Source: Oscillospiraceae bacterium
Lineage (GTDB): Bacteria; Bacillota; Clostridia; Oscillospirales; Ruminococcaceae
Assembly: GCA_020024285.1 (NCBI GenBank)
Contig: JAHHTZ010000003.1
Span: 1 to 64,000, forward strand
DNA length: 64,000 nt
Direction: 5' to 3'
How positions within the stretch are numbered: the first letter of the stretch is position 1; each line of letters starts with the position of its first letter. The position numbers and the translations under genes were made by a program. The notes below the pieces were generated by a model. The model worked only from the letters and a program-made list of their open reading frames with translations. It made no database searches and was not told the origin of the DNA. This document shows positions 52,224-60,974 of the stretch, piece by piece.

Positions 52224-53406
52224 AGAGATTCTCCCCTCTGTAGCGGGCGATGGCAGCACAGTCCTTGTCGCCTCGTCCTGAAATCGTGATGACGATAATT
52301 TTATCTTTTTCCATCGTCGGTGCGAGCTTCATCGCATACGCAACGGCATGGGAGGATTCGATTGCCGGAATGATGCCCTCTGTTTTGGAGAGGAACTCAA
52401 AGGCTGCAACCGCTTCATCGTCCGTTACCGGAACGTATTCTGCACGTCCGATGTCGTGCAGATAGGCGTGTTCCGGTCCGACGCCCGGATAATCCAAGCC
52501 GGCAGAAATCGAATAAACCGGTGCGATCTGTCCGTAGCTGTCCTGGCAGAAATAGGTCTTGGAGCCATGGAAGATGCCGCACGATCCGGTGTTGATGGTG
52601 GCTGCGGTTTCAAAGGTATCGATCCCGCGCCCTGCCCCCTCACAGCCGATCAGGCGAACGCCCTCATCCTCGATGAAGTGATAGAAGCTGCCGATGGCGT
52701 TGGAGCCTCCGCCCACACATGCTACTACAGCATCGGGGAGTCGGTTCTCCTTCTCAAGGAGCTGTTCCTTGATTTCCTTTGAAATCACCGCCTGAAAATC
52801 GCGAACCATCGTCGGGAACGGATGCGGACCCATCACGGAACCGAGGCAGTAATGGGTATCATCGATGCGCATCGCCCACTCTCTCATCGCCTCCGATACA
52901 GCATCCTTGAGGGTTGCCGTTCCGCTTGTCACCGGCACAACGTCTGCGCCCAGCAGCTTCATGCGGTAGACATTCAGCGCCTGACGCTTTGTGTCCTCCT
53001 CGCCCATAAAGATGACGCATTCCATATCCATCAATGCGGCGGCAGTCGCGGTTGCTACCCCGTGCTGACCTGCTCCCGTTTCAGCAATCAGACGCTTCTT
53101 TCCCATCTTCTTTGCAAGCAGCGCCTGACCGAGTACGTTATTGATTTTATGCGCTCCAGTGTGGTTGAGGTCCTCACGTTTGAGATAGATCTTTGCGCCG
53201 CCCAGCGCTTCGGTGAGGCGCTTTGCATAGTAGAGGCGCGAGGGACGGTTGGCATATTCGGTAAAAAGCTCGGTCAATTCCCGATTGAATTCCGGGTCAT
53301 TTTTGTAATGCTCGTATGCTTCCTGCAATTCGATCACTGCGTCCATCAGCGTTTCGGGGACATATTGTCCCCCATAGATTCCAAAGCGTCCATTTGTTTG
53401 TGCCAT
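52216..53406 (-). CDS. trpB: Tryptophan synthase beta subunit
   Basis: TrpB joins indole and serine with pyridoxal phosphate. The 396 residues show FGIYGGQYVPETLM, the PLP lysine in HTGAHKINN, ETGAGQHGVATA and the phosphate loop CVGGGSNAIG. The ATG at 53404-53406 follows AAAGGA; the in-frame upstream codons lie in the terminator leader. It is transcribed from the T-box promoter. Confidence 0.95.
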   Translation of the reverse strand: MAQTNGRFGIYGGQYVPETLMDAVIELQEAYEHYKNDPEFNRELTELFTEYANRPSRLYYAKRLTEALGGAKIYLKREDLNHTGAHKINNVLGQALLAKKMGKKRLIAETGAGQHGVATATAAALMDMECVIFMGEEDTKRQALNVYRMKLLGADVVPVTSGTATLKDAVSEAMREWAMRIDDTHYCLGSVMGPHPFPTMVRDFQAVISKEIKEQLLEKENRLPDAVVACVGGGSNAIGSFYHFIEDEGVRLIGCEGAGRGIDTFETAATINTGSCGIFHGSKTYFCQDSYGQIAPVYSISAGLDYPGVGPEHAYLHDIGRAEYVPVTDDEAVAAFEFLSKTEGIIPAIESSHAVAYAMKLAPTMEKDKIIVITISGRGDKDCAAIARYRGENLYE

Positions 53407-53468
53407 ATCATCTTCATCCTTTCTTGATTCCCCAAAATAAAGGGGCAAATAGAATTTTCAAAGGAACG

Positions 53469-53510
53469 AAAAAAGCTCCTTCGGCATTCTTCTGCCGAGG
53501 GAGCTTTTTT
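53469..53510 (-). terminator. Second terminator in the trp leader
   Basis: An 18-bp stem (53469-53486 with 53493-53510) ends in T6 on the minus strand. It lies downstream of the T-box terminator and 63 bases before trpB. Confidence 0.85.
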
Positions 53511-53522
53511 GTGTACAAAAAA

Positions 53523-53814
53523 GTCCTTGGCAAAAGAACATTTTGCCAAGGACGAATAAATCACGTTATCCGCGGTGCCACCTTGATTTTACAGCCATGA
53601 CAGCTGTACCCTTTGCGAGATACCAACATATCTCCGGCAGCTAACGTGTGCCTGACGTCGCAGAATACTCTGTATCGCACGATACATTTGACTGCGCCCT
53701 CCACGGTCCATTTATCAATCTGTTTCTTACCCGACTCTCAGCATCGCGGGCTCTCTGTGAAGTCATAACTGATGTTATCTCCGTATCAACGGTTTAGTGT
53801 ATTGAATTGTGTTT
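53523..53814 (-). promoter_or_regulatory. Tryptophan T-box leader of trpBA
   Basis: The minus-strand leader has the conserved T-box AAGGTGGCACCGCGG (core at 53571-53580). A terminator follows, GTCCTTGGCAAAA/TTTTGCCAAGGAC (53523-53553) with a T-run. Its 5' arm overlaps the bases that pair in the antiterminator. Stem I contains GATAAATGGACC, with the UGG specifier at 53708-53710, so uncharged tRNA-Trp should allow read-through. The gene content (trpBA) agrees. Confidence 0.9.
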
Positions 53815-53843
53815 ATGATAGCACAGGAAACTCGATCTGTCAA
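53815..53843 (-). promoter_or_regulatory. Promoter of the trp T-box transcript
   Basis: Minus-strand perfect TTGACA (53838-53843), 17-base spacer, TATCAT (53815-53820). Confidence 0.8.
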
Positions 53844-53887
53844 GTCTTTTTTAATACAATTTTTTCTGCGATTTTTTGCCGGGAGAT

Positions 53888-55117
53888 TTATTCCTTTGGG
53901 GACATTGTCTTGAGGGAAAAGGTGATGGAGATTTCTTTGTCCGGTGTGCTCAGGATACAAAGCTCGTTTTCCAGCATCTCGGTTTCCATCTCTGCGCCCA
54001 AAACAGCTGCACTTGAAACAGATCCTTTTTTGAGGTCGATTGCAAAAACAGCCAGATACTGCATCGGGGGGCTGTTGTCTTTGAGATGATAGATTCGATT
54101 TGCCGGGACAAACTCTTTTCCTTTGCCGGAGGATACATAAGGGAGAAACTGATTTTTCTCGATCATCTGCTCATCGATTGGCAGTTTACAGGAAAAATAG
54201 AGGACATCCCCCTTCATCCAGCAGTCTTCCATGCAGCCGGACAGGATATAGTTGCTGGTATCAAAATCCTTGAGGGCAAGGCTCACCACATGGGTTTCTT
54301 TCTCCCCCACTGCGGTGAGAATGACATGCTCTTCGTTCTCCGGCAGGTGCATTGCAACGTCCATTTTTGCTTTTGGAGGCAAGGTGATTTTCTTTTCATG
54401 CTCCTTTGTTTCGCTGTTGAGCACAAACAGAGCATCCGTCTTTTCCTGCGTCTGCGGATCGATTCCAAAATAAAGGGTATGCCCTGTGATCGAAACGACC
54501 TTATTGGAGGTCACAGTGGAAAGCCGGTTGATCATCTTGTTCCCGAATGTTATGTTTGAATTTTCCTTTTCCTGTTCTTCGGGTCTATTGGAAAGTTCGT
54601 TTCTCAGTTCGTCATAGCTTGAAAACGAGGATGCCGTTTCGCCGCCGAATTGGGTGCCGGCAGACTCCTGCACTTCCTCTGCGGCGCTTTCCTCCTCCGA
54701 TGCACCGAATTCCCGGATGTTTTTCGGAACAGCGGCAGATTCGTCTGCTGCGTCCGCCTGTGCGCCTGCTGCCTGCTGGGGTCGTTCTTCATCCGCAGCC
54801 GAAAACAGCATGCGATCCTCCACGGCGCGCGCTGCCTGATTTTCCGCCACGACGATTTTATCGTTGTCTGCACCGAGGAAGCGCCATGCAGTCGCTGCAA
54901 TCAGAACAAAGGCACACGCTGCGGCGGCGATCCTTCCCCAGCGTCCCCAGAAGAGCACCGTGCAGGACCTTGGCTGCGATTTTGCATGCAGCACGCGCTC
55001 CTGCATCGCCTGTGCGCTGATGCGCTGCGGGACTGTTTTCGGCTGCTCGATATTTGAAAATTGCTCGGTCATAAATTTCAGGTTATCCTGAAGTTCCTTT
55101 TGTTTTTGGGAGTTCAT
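53888..55117 (-). CDS. Membrane anti-sigma factor with extracytoplasmic beta-rich domain
   Basis: 409 residues. A short cytoplasmic N-terminus (1-60) that could hold the sigma factor, one membrane helix (about 61-81), a Glu/Ala-rich linker (about 90-160) and an outer domain starting 'SSYDELRNELSN'. That outer start resembles the opening of secreted beta-propeller domain proteins, but the domain here is shorter than a full propeller. No zinc-binding HX3CX2C is seen. The gene follows the sigma gene by 13 bases with a perfect AAAGGAGGTG site. The anti-sigma role is inferred from context. Confidence 0.8.
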   Translation of the reverse strand: MNSQKQKELQDNLKFMTEQFSNIEQPKTVPQRISAQAMQERVLHAKSQPRSCTVLFWGRWGRIAAAACAFVLIAATAWRFLGADNDKIVVAENQAARAVEDRMLFSAADEERPQQAAGAQADAADESAAVPKNIREFGASEEESAAEEVQESAGTQFGGETASSFSSYDELRNELSNRPEEQEKENSNITFGNKMINRLSTVTSNKVVSITGHTLYFGIDPQTQEKTDALFVLNSETKEHEKKITLPPKAKMDVAMHLPENEEHVILTAVGEKETHVVSLALKDFDTSNYILSGCMEDCWMKGDVLYFSCKLPIDEQMIEKNQFLPYVSSGKGKEFVPANRIYHLKDNSPPMQYLAVFAIDLKKGSVSSAAVLGAEMETEMLENELCILSTPDKEISITFSLKTMSPKE

Positions 55118-55130
55118 CCTTCCACCTCCT

Positions 55131-55661
55131 TTAATCTGATTCTATCATGGAGCGCATTTTTTTGAGTGCGCGATACAGCTTGGAGCTGACCGTACCGTGC
55201 GGACAGGTAAGAATGGAGGCAATCTCCTTTGTTGTATAGCCATCCACCACGGCAAGCACCACAATCTGACGCTCCACGAGCGACAGGGACTCCAGCGCAT
55301 GCATCAGATCTGCGCGCTGTGTGATATTTTCTCCTACGTCCTGTCCATCGTCCAGGTCGATCATGCTGTCGATGTCAAATTCACTGCGTCCTTTGATGTA
55401 TTCTTTGATTTTTCGCTTGCACCGCGCGGAAAGGATACGGAAAATCCAAGTGGGAAACGCTTTTTCCTCTCTCAATTTTCGGATACCGTGGAATGCTTCC
55501 ATAAATGTTTCAGACACCACATCCTCCGCGTCGTATGAATTGCCCAGGGTAAACAGAGCAGTTCGGTACAGCGAGGGGGCAATCTCTTCGTACAATGCAG
55601 TAAAGCTGTCCACATCGCCTGCTTTTGCTTTTGTTACCAGGGTAAGATCGATTGTTTTCAT
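55131..55661 (-). CDS. ECF-type RNA polymerase sigma factor
   Basis: 176 residues with region 2 (about 20-90: 'LYEEIAPSLYRTALFTLGNSYDAEDVVSETFMEAF') and region 4 (about 120-172: 'LVVERQ'-like core, 'DGYTTKEIASILTCPHGTVSSKLYRALKKMR'). The ATG at 55659-55661 follows GGTGGTGG. Co-transcription with the membrane protein downstream indicates a sigma/anti-sigma pair responding to an envelope or external signal. Confidence 0.9.
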   Translation of the reverse strand: MKTIDLTLVTKAKAGDVDSFTALYEEIAPSLYRTALFTLGNSYDAEDVVSETFMEAFHGIRKLREEKAFPTWIFRILSARCKRKIKEYIKGRSEFDIDSMIDLDDGQDVGENITQRADLMHALESLSLVERQIVVLAVVDGYTTKEIASILTCPHGTVSSKLYRALKKMRSMIESD

Positions 55662-55944
55662 AATCCACCACCTATCGTGCAATAGGCTTCTATTGCTATA
55701 GTGTTTATTTTTACTTCGTTTATTGCACCTTGTTCGTTATTCTTCGTCAAGGAAAATATTTCTTCGGTATTGTTTCAAATGACCTTTGCGGATAAATCCT
55801 TTATTGGTCGATGTCAAATTGATTGCAATCGGTATCCGCATAAAAGGCAGGTTTACGATTCGGGTAAAAAAATTTGCATACAGCATCATTATACTACATC
55901 TGTTTGGGAAAAGACAGCAAATTTTATCCCATTACAGCAAAAAA
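55662..55944 (-). promoter_or_regulatory. Gene-free region upstream of the sigma factor
   Basis: Minus-strand TTGACG (55745-55750), 17-base spacer and TGCAAT (55722-55727) may be the promoter. A perfect inverted repeat GCAATAG-GCTT-CTATTGC (55679-55696) lies just upstream of the ribosome binding site. I see nothing else. Confidence 0.4.
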
Positions 55945-55976
55945 ACAGTACCGTTTTTGAAACGGTACTGTTTTTA
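55945..55976 (-). terminator. Terminator of dnaJ
   Basis: AACAGTACCGTTT/AAACGGTACTGTT stem directly after the stop codon, with T-runs. Confidence 0.85.
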
Positions 55977-57131
55977 CTAATCCTTCATGAAATCCTTGAG
56001 TTTATCGAAAAATCCCTTGCGTTTGCGGTAGTTTTTATCTGTTGTCTGCTCATCAAACTCCCGAAGGGCATCTTTTTGTTTTGCGCTCAGGTTGGTCGGC
56101 ACTTCGATGTTGACCCGGACATACTGATCTCCGCGTCCGCGTCCGTTGATGTAGGAAATACCTTTGTTGCGCAGACGGAATACGGTGGATGGCTGTGTTC
56201 CCTCCGGCACATTGTATGTTACTTTTCCGTCGATGGTCGGTACTGTCACCTCTGCACCCAGAACAGCCTGGCTGAAGGTGATCGGGACCTCGCACCATAC
56301 ATCAAATCCATCGCGCTCGAACAGTGGATCGGGGCGCACGCTGACGGTTACATTGACATCGCCGCTCGGACCGCCGTTGATGCCGTTGTCGCCCTGACCG
56401 CGCAGGACGAAGGTCTGTCCGTCGTCGATGCCCGCCGGAACATTGACTTCCAGTTTCACGCTCTTGCGCACACGTCCCATGCCGTTGCACTTTTTGCACG
56501 GCTCCTTGACGATTTTACCCGTTCCGCCGCATTTGCTGCACGGACGGCTGCTCTGCATCATGCCAAACGGGGTGCGCTGCTGGGTCAATACCTGACCGGT
56601 ACCATGACAATCCTGACACGTTTCCGGCTGGGTCCCCTTTGCTGCACCGGTCCCGCTGCATTCCTCGCAGCGGATCAGGCGGTTGATGCTGATTTCTTTC
56701 TTGCAGCCCTTTGCAGCCTCAAGGAACGTAAGGTTGATGGAAATATTGATATTGTTTCCGCGGATCGGACCATTTGGATTGCGGGTTTTTGTGGAACCGC
56801 CGAACCCACCGAATCCGCCGCCGAAGAATGTATCAAAAATATCGCCAAAGTCGCTGAAGTCGAAGCCGCCTGCACCATAGCCGCCAGCGCCGAAATTCGG
56901 GTCAACGCCCGCATGACCGAACTGGTCATACTTTGCCCTCTTGTCCGGATCGGACAAAACCGCATAGGCTTCGTTTGCTTCCTTGAATTTTGCTTCTGCT
57001 TCTTTATCTCCCGGGTTTAAATCCGGATGGTACTGCTTTGCCACCTTGCGGTAAGCCTTTTTCAGCTCATCGTCCGAGCAGCCCTTTTGTACACCCAGTA
57101 CCTCATAATAATCTCGTTTTTGTTCCGGCAA
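55977..57131 (-). CDS. dnaJ: Chaperone protein DnaJ
   Basis: The co-chaperone that stimulates DnaK ATPase. 384 residues: J domain with HPD in KQYHPDLNPG, a Gly/Phe-rich region (about 75-115), a zinc domain of four CXXCXGXG repeats (CEECSGTG, CQDCHGTG, CSKCGGTG, CKKCNGMG) and the C-terminal substrate domains. TTG at 57129-57131 is preferred: GGTGA is well spaced to it, whereas the GTG three codons earlier abuts the site. It lies downstream of dnaK, after a terminator hairpin. Confidence 0.93.
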   Translation of the reverse strand: MPEQKRDYYEVLGVQKGCSDDELKKAYRKVAKQYHPDLNPGDKEAEAKFKEANEAYAVLSDPDKRAKYDQFGHAGVDPNFGAGGYGAGGFDFSDFGDIFDTFFGGGFGGFGGSTKTRNPNGPIRGNNINISINLTFLEAAKGCKKEISINRLIRCEECSGTGAAKGTQPETCQDCHGTGQVLTQQRTPFGMMQSSRPCSKCGGTGKIVKEPCKKCNGMGRVRKSVKLEVNVPAGIDDGQTFVLRGQGDNGINGGPSGDVNVTVSVRPDPLFERDGFDVWCEVPITFSQAVLGAEVTVPTIDGKVTYNVPEGTQPSTVFRLRNKGISYINGRGRGDQYVRVNIEVPTNLSAKQKDALREFDEQTTDKNYRKRKGFFDKLKDFMKD

Positions 57132-57162
57132 TACACTCACCCTCTTGCATCGATTTTAACTC

Positions 57163-57200
57163 GAAATAAGGCTTTGGAAAGACCCAAAGCCTTATTTTTA
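57163..57200 (-). terminator. Terminator-like hairpin between dnaK and dnaJ
   Basis: AAATAAGGCTTTGG pairs with CCAAAGCCTTATTT, with A/T ends. It probably lowers dnaJ expression relative to dnaK by partial read-through. Confidence 0.8.
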
Positions 57201-57209
57201 TGGTTAGAA

Positions 57210-59048
57210 CTATTTGTTTTCGTCTACTTCCTTGAAGTCTGCGTCTACATAATCAGCGCCGCCGTTGTTGTCGGCACCGGTGCTCTGCTGTGCATCGCCC
57301 TGTGGCTGCTGAGGAGCTGCGTTCTGATATACTTTAGAGGAAACTTCGTAGAATTTCTTCTGCAGATCTTCCTGTTTTGCTTTGATGTCGTCGAGGTTGT
57401 CGGATTTGAGCGCTGCTTTGAGTGCTTCGATCTTGCTCTGCAATTCGCTCTTGTCTGCTGCATCCAGCTTGTCGCCGAGATCGGTGATTGCTTTTTCAGA
57501 CTGGAATACCATCTGATCTGCTGCGTTGCGGGTGTCAACTGCTTCACGCGCTTTTTTATCCTGATCTGCAAACTGTTCTGCTTCTTTTACTGCCTTCTCG
57601 ATATCATCTTTGGACATGGAGGTGGAGGAGGTGATGGTGATGTTCTGCTCTTTGCCGGTACCCATATCTTTTGCGGAAACATGAACGATACCGTTTGCAT
57701 CGATATCAAAGGTTACTTCGATCTGCGGAACGCCGCGTGGAGCAGCAGGGATTCCATCCAGATGGAACATACCGAGGGTTTTGTTGTCCTTTGCCATTTC
57801 ACGTTCACCCTGAAGAACGTGGATCTCTACGCTGGTCTGACCGTCTGCTGCGGTGGAGAAGATCTGAGATTTTTTAGCAGGAATGGTGGTGTTGCGTTCG
57901 ATGATCTTGGTTGCTACGCCGCCGAGGGTTTCCAGACCGAGGGACAGTGGGGTAACGTCCAGCAGAAGCAGACCTTTTACCTCGCCGCCGAGCACGCCGC
58001 CCTGGATTGCTGCACCGGATGCAACGCATTCATCCGGGTTGATGCCTTTGAATGGATCTTTGCCTGTGATTCTCTTTACTGCATCCTGAACAGCCGGGAT
58101 ACGGGTGGAACCGCCGACAAGCAGGATCTTGTCAAGCTCACTTGCAGAGATGCCTGCATCGCTCAATGCCTGATTTACAGGGCCCATGGTAGCTTCTACG
58201 AGGTCTGCGGTCAGTTCGTTGAATTTAGCACGGGAAACGGTGAGATCCATATGTTTTGGACCGGTTGCATCTGCGGTGATGAATGGCAGGTTTACGTTTG
58301 CCTGTGTCATGCCGGAAAGCTCGATTTTCGCTTTTTCAGCAGCTTCTTTCAATCTCTGCATTGCCATACGGTCTGCGGACAGATCGATGCCGTTTTCTTT
58401 TTTGAATTCTTCTACAAAGTAGTTGATCAGTCTCTGGTCGAAGTCGTCGCCGCCCAGACGGTTGTTGCCGGCAGTAGCGAGAACTTCCTGAACGCCGTCG
58501 CCCATTTCGATGATGGATACATCGAAGGTACCGCCGCCGAGGTCGTAAACCATTACTTTCTGGTCGCTCTCTTTGTCAACGCCGTAAGCAAGAGCTGCTG
58601 CGGTTGGTTCGTTGATGATACGTTTTACTTCAAGACCTGCGATCTTGCCGGCATCCTTGGTTGCCTGACGCTGTGCGTCGGTGAAGTAAGCAGGAACGGT
58701 GATAACAGCTTCTGTTACAGGCTCACCGAGGTATGCTTCTGCATCGCTTTTAAGTTTTTGCAGGATCATTGCAGAGATTTCTTGTGGGGTGTATGCTTTG
58801 TCGTCTACGTTTACTTTATAATTTGTACCCATCTCACGTTTGATGGAGATGATGGTGCGGTCCGGGTTGGTGATTGCCTGACGTTTTGCAACCTGACCGA
58901 TCATTCTTTCGCCTGTTTTAGAGAAAGCAACAACAGAAGGGGTTGTTCTTGCACCCTCCGGGTTTGCGATTACAACAGGCTCGCCGCCTTCCATTACGGC
59001 TACACAGGAATTTGTTGTACCAAGGTCGATACCAATAATTTTGCTCAT
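57210..59048 (-). CDS. dnaK: Chaperone protein DnaK (Hsp70)
   Basis: 612 residues. The ATPase domain has GIDLGTTNSCVAV, 'VYDLGGGTFDVSI' and 'LLVGGSTRIPAVQ'; the substrate domain follows, with an Ala/Gln/Gly-rich C-terminal tail ending in an acidic 'FKEVDENK'. The ATG at 59046-59048 follows a good GGAGGT. Third gene of the CIRCE-controlled operon. Confidence 0.96.
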   Translation of the reverse strand: MSKIIGIDLGTTNSCVAVMEGGEPVVIANPEGARTTPSVVAFSKTGERMIGQVAKRQAITNPDRTIISIKREMGTNYKVNVDDKAYTPQEISAMILQKLKSDAEAYLGEPVTEAVITVPAYFTDAQRQATKDAGKIAGLEVKRIINEPTAAALAYGVDKESDQKVMVYDLGGGTFDVSIIEMGDGVQEVLATAGNNRLGGDDFDQRLINYFVEEFKKENGIDLSADRMAMQRLKEAAEKAKIELSGMTQANVNLPFITADATGPKHMDLTVSRAKFNELTADLVEATMGPVNQALSDAGISASELDKILLVGGSTRIPAVQDAVKRITGKDPFKGINPDECVASGAAIQGGVLGGEVKGLLLLDVTPLSLGLETLGGVATKIIERNTTIPAKKSQIFSTAADGQTSVEIHVLQGEREMAKDNKTLGMFHLDGIPAAPRGVPQIEVTFDIDANGIVHVSAKDMGTGKEQNITITSSTSMSKDDIEKAVKEAEQFADQDKKAREAVDTRNAADQMVFQSEKAITDLGDKLDAADKSELQSKIEALKAALKSDNLDDIKAKQEDLQKKFYEVSSKVYQNAAPQQPQGDAQQSTGADNNGGADYVDADFKEVDENK

Positions 59049-59103
59049 GATGTTTACCTCCATTTATTATAAAAGAACTATTTGCAATTTATAAAATCTT
59101 TGA

Positions 59104-59643
59104 TTAGTTTGCTACTTTTACCATCGCATACCGCACGACACGATCTCCGATGCGGTAGCCTTTTTGCAGGACCTGAACGATTTCGTTTTCCTTGTAGGAT
59201 TCATCGTCTATATGCATCACAGCGTTGTGAAGCTCTGGGTCGAATGTTTCGCCTTCTTCTCCGATCATTTCGACGTTCAGCTCCTTGAGGGTCTGAAGGA
59301 AGGATTGGAAAATCATATCCATTCCCTTTTTAAAGGTCGCATCGGAACATTCACACGCCATTGCCCGCTCAAAATTATCAATGATAGGGAGAAACTTTTC
59401 AACGGTGTCCGCTGTAGCCCGTGGATAGATCCCATCCTTTTCTTTTTGAGAACGCTTTCTGAAGTTATCGTATTCTGCCAAAATACGCAGATACTTGTCA
59501 TTCAAAGCGTCCAGTTCCCCTTTGAGAAGTTCCTCCTTACTTGGTTCTTCTTCCTTTGGAGTATTTTCTTCCGCAGCGGGTTCTTCGTTTGGAAGCGTTT
59601 CTTCTTCCGGCTGAACGGATGACTGATTCTTTGTTTCTGACAC
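59104..59643 (-). CDS. grpE: Nucleotide exchange factor GrpE
   Basis: GrpE releases ADP from DnaK. 179 residues with an acidic disordered N-terminus (1-35), a long coiled coil (about 36-90, 'LAEYDNFRKRSQKEK') and the C-terminal beta domain ('YRIGDRVVRYAMVKVA'). The start is GTG with GGAG 8 bases upstream. It lies between hrcA and dnaK. Confidence 0.94.
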   Translation of the reverse strand: MSETKNQSSVQPEEETLPNEEPAAEENTPKEEEPSKEELLKGELDALNDKYLRILAEYDNFRKRSQKEKDGIYPRATADTVEKFLPIIDNFERAMACECSDATFKKGMDMIFQSFLQTLKELNVEMIGEEGETFDPELHNAVMHIDDESYKENEIVQVLQKGYRIGDRVVRYAMVKVAN

Positions 59644-59660
59644 CGGTAATTCTCCTCTCT

Positions 59661-60719
59661 TTACGGTTTTTCGTTATTTTCCATCGTAGATTGGTTGTTT
59701 TCAAACGTTTCGGAGAGCAGCTCTCCCAACATATCTGCGAAGTATTTCATGTGAGGGATGATGTTTGTATAATCGATGCGCACAGGTCCGATGATCCCGA
59801 TGGCGCCGCACTTTTCTTTTCCGATGCGATATTTTGCAATCACAACGGAGGACTGCGACAGCTCCATCGCTGCATTTTCTTTTCCTACGATCACCTGAAT
59901 GTCGCCCCCTGATTTTGGGATCAGGTTCTGGACTTCCTGAGGGTGGTCAAGGAAAATCAGCAAATCTCCTACGACCTCCTTGAGGTCCTGATATGCGAGG
60001 AGATTGGTCTGTCCCTTCGTGCAGAACTGCCCGTCGTTGATCTCCTTACAGAGCTCGTAGATTTCGGAAAGGATGGAGTTAAAAACGCCCGAATACTCTT
60101 CCAATCCAACTGCAACGGAATTGATGAAGCTGGTGGAAATTTCCCGAAGCGACTTGCCTTTGAGCCGCGCGTTGGAAAACTCGGTGAAAAACTCACACAT
60201 CTTCGGCGTTACCTGAAACGGCACGCGGCAGACCTTGCTTTTGATGACACCGTTTGATGCGATCACCATGATCACGACGGTGTTCCCTGTTGCGGGGATC
60301 AATTCGATCTTCTTCACACAAACCGTGTTTGGTGTGGTGGTGGAAAAAATCGCCACACACTGGCTGAAATTCGCCAACGCCTGTGCAGCATCCTCCAGAA
60401 GCTGATCCGGATCGGGATTTGCTACATTGAACATTGCCTGAATCTCCGCCTCTTCCCATGGCATCAATGGGGGAAGCTCCATCAGGTGATCCAGATAATA
60501 CCGATATCCCAAGTGGGACGGGATGCGCCCCGCCGAGGTATGGGGCTGTTCGAGCATTCCGTAGTCGAACAAAACCGCCATATCGTTTCGGACCGTTGCG
60601 GGTGAAACGGTAATATCCAGTAAGGAGCAGATTCGCTTGGAACCTACCGGCTCCCCTGTGGCTGTGTATTCCTCAATGATAGCTTTGAGAATCTTTTGTT
60701 TTCTTTGATCCAGTTCCAA
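59661..60719 (-). CDS. hrcA: Heat-inducible transcription repressor HrcA
   Basis: HrcA binds CIRCE and represses the class I heat-shock genes; GroE helps its folding. 352 residues with an N-terminal winged helix ('EPVGSKRICSLLDITVSPATVRNDMAVL') and 'TSAGRIPSHLGYRYYLD'. The TTG at 60717-60719 is chosen since AGAGGTGAT lies 4 bases before it; upstream codons would cover the operator. First gene of hrcA-grpE-dnaK-dnaJ. Confidence 0.94.
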   Translation of the reverse strand: MELDQRKQKILKAIIEEYTATGEPVGSKRICSLLDITVSPATVRNDMAVLFDYGMLEQPHTSAGRIPSHLGYRYYLDHLMELPPLMPWEEAEIQAMFNVANPDPDQLLEDAAQALANFSQCVAIFSTTTPNTVCVKKIELIPATGNTVVIMVIASNGVIKSKVCRVPFQVTPKMCEFFTEFSNARLKGKSLREISTSFINSVAVGLEEYSGVFNSILSEIYELCKEINDGQFCTKGQTNLLAYQDLKEVVGDLLIFLDHPQEVQNLIPKSGGDIQVIVGKENAAMELSQSSVVIAKYRIGKEKCGAIGIIGPVRIDYTNIIPHMKYFADMLGELLSETFENNQSTMENNEKP

Positions 60720-60738
60720 TGCTATCACCTCTTTGTTA

Positions 60739-60765
60739 TTAGCACTCTTATATCTCAAGTGCTAA
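60739..60765 (-). promoter_or_regulatory. CIRCE operator of the heat-shock operon
   Basis: TTAGCACTC-N9-AAGTGCTAA matches the CIRCE inverted repeat (TTAGCACTC-N9-GAGTGCTAA) with one change. It lies between promoter and hrcA. Confidence 0.93.
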
Positions 60766-60769
60766 TCAT

Positions 60770-60798
60770 AATTTATCACGAACCTTCCACGATGTCAA
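60770..60798 (-). promoter_or_regulatory. Promoter of hrcA-grpE-dnaK-dnaJ
   Basis: Minus-strand perfect TTGACA (60793-60798), 17-base spacer, TAAATT (60770-60775), directly upstream of CIRCE. Confidence 0.8.
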
Positions 60799-60903
60799 GG
60801 GCTTTTTGCCCGCCTTCATAATTTGTTTACAGGATGCTGTTATTTTGCCCTTCTTACAAAGAGTATGCACCAAAATTTTTGCTTTCATGCCAAATGCTCC
60901 CTC

Positions 60904-60953
60904 AAAAATCAACCGCCCCGACTGTTATGATACAGTCGGGGCGGTTGATTTTT
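60904..60953 (-). terminator. Terminator of the Spx-like/GT4/DUF362 operon
   Basis: A perfect 22-bp stem (60904-60925 with 60932-60953) with A/T ends, just after the DUF362 stop. Confidence 0.9.
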
Positions 60954-60974
60954 GTTCTTATGATATAAGAGCTG

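Noticed and set aside
57027..59072. 681-codon plus-strand frame over dnaK
   Set aside because: Classic antisense frame of dnaK, Cys/Phe-rich and lacking any start signal.
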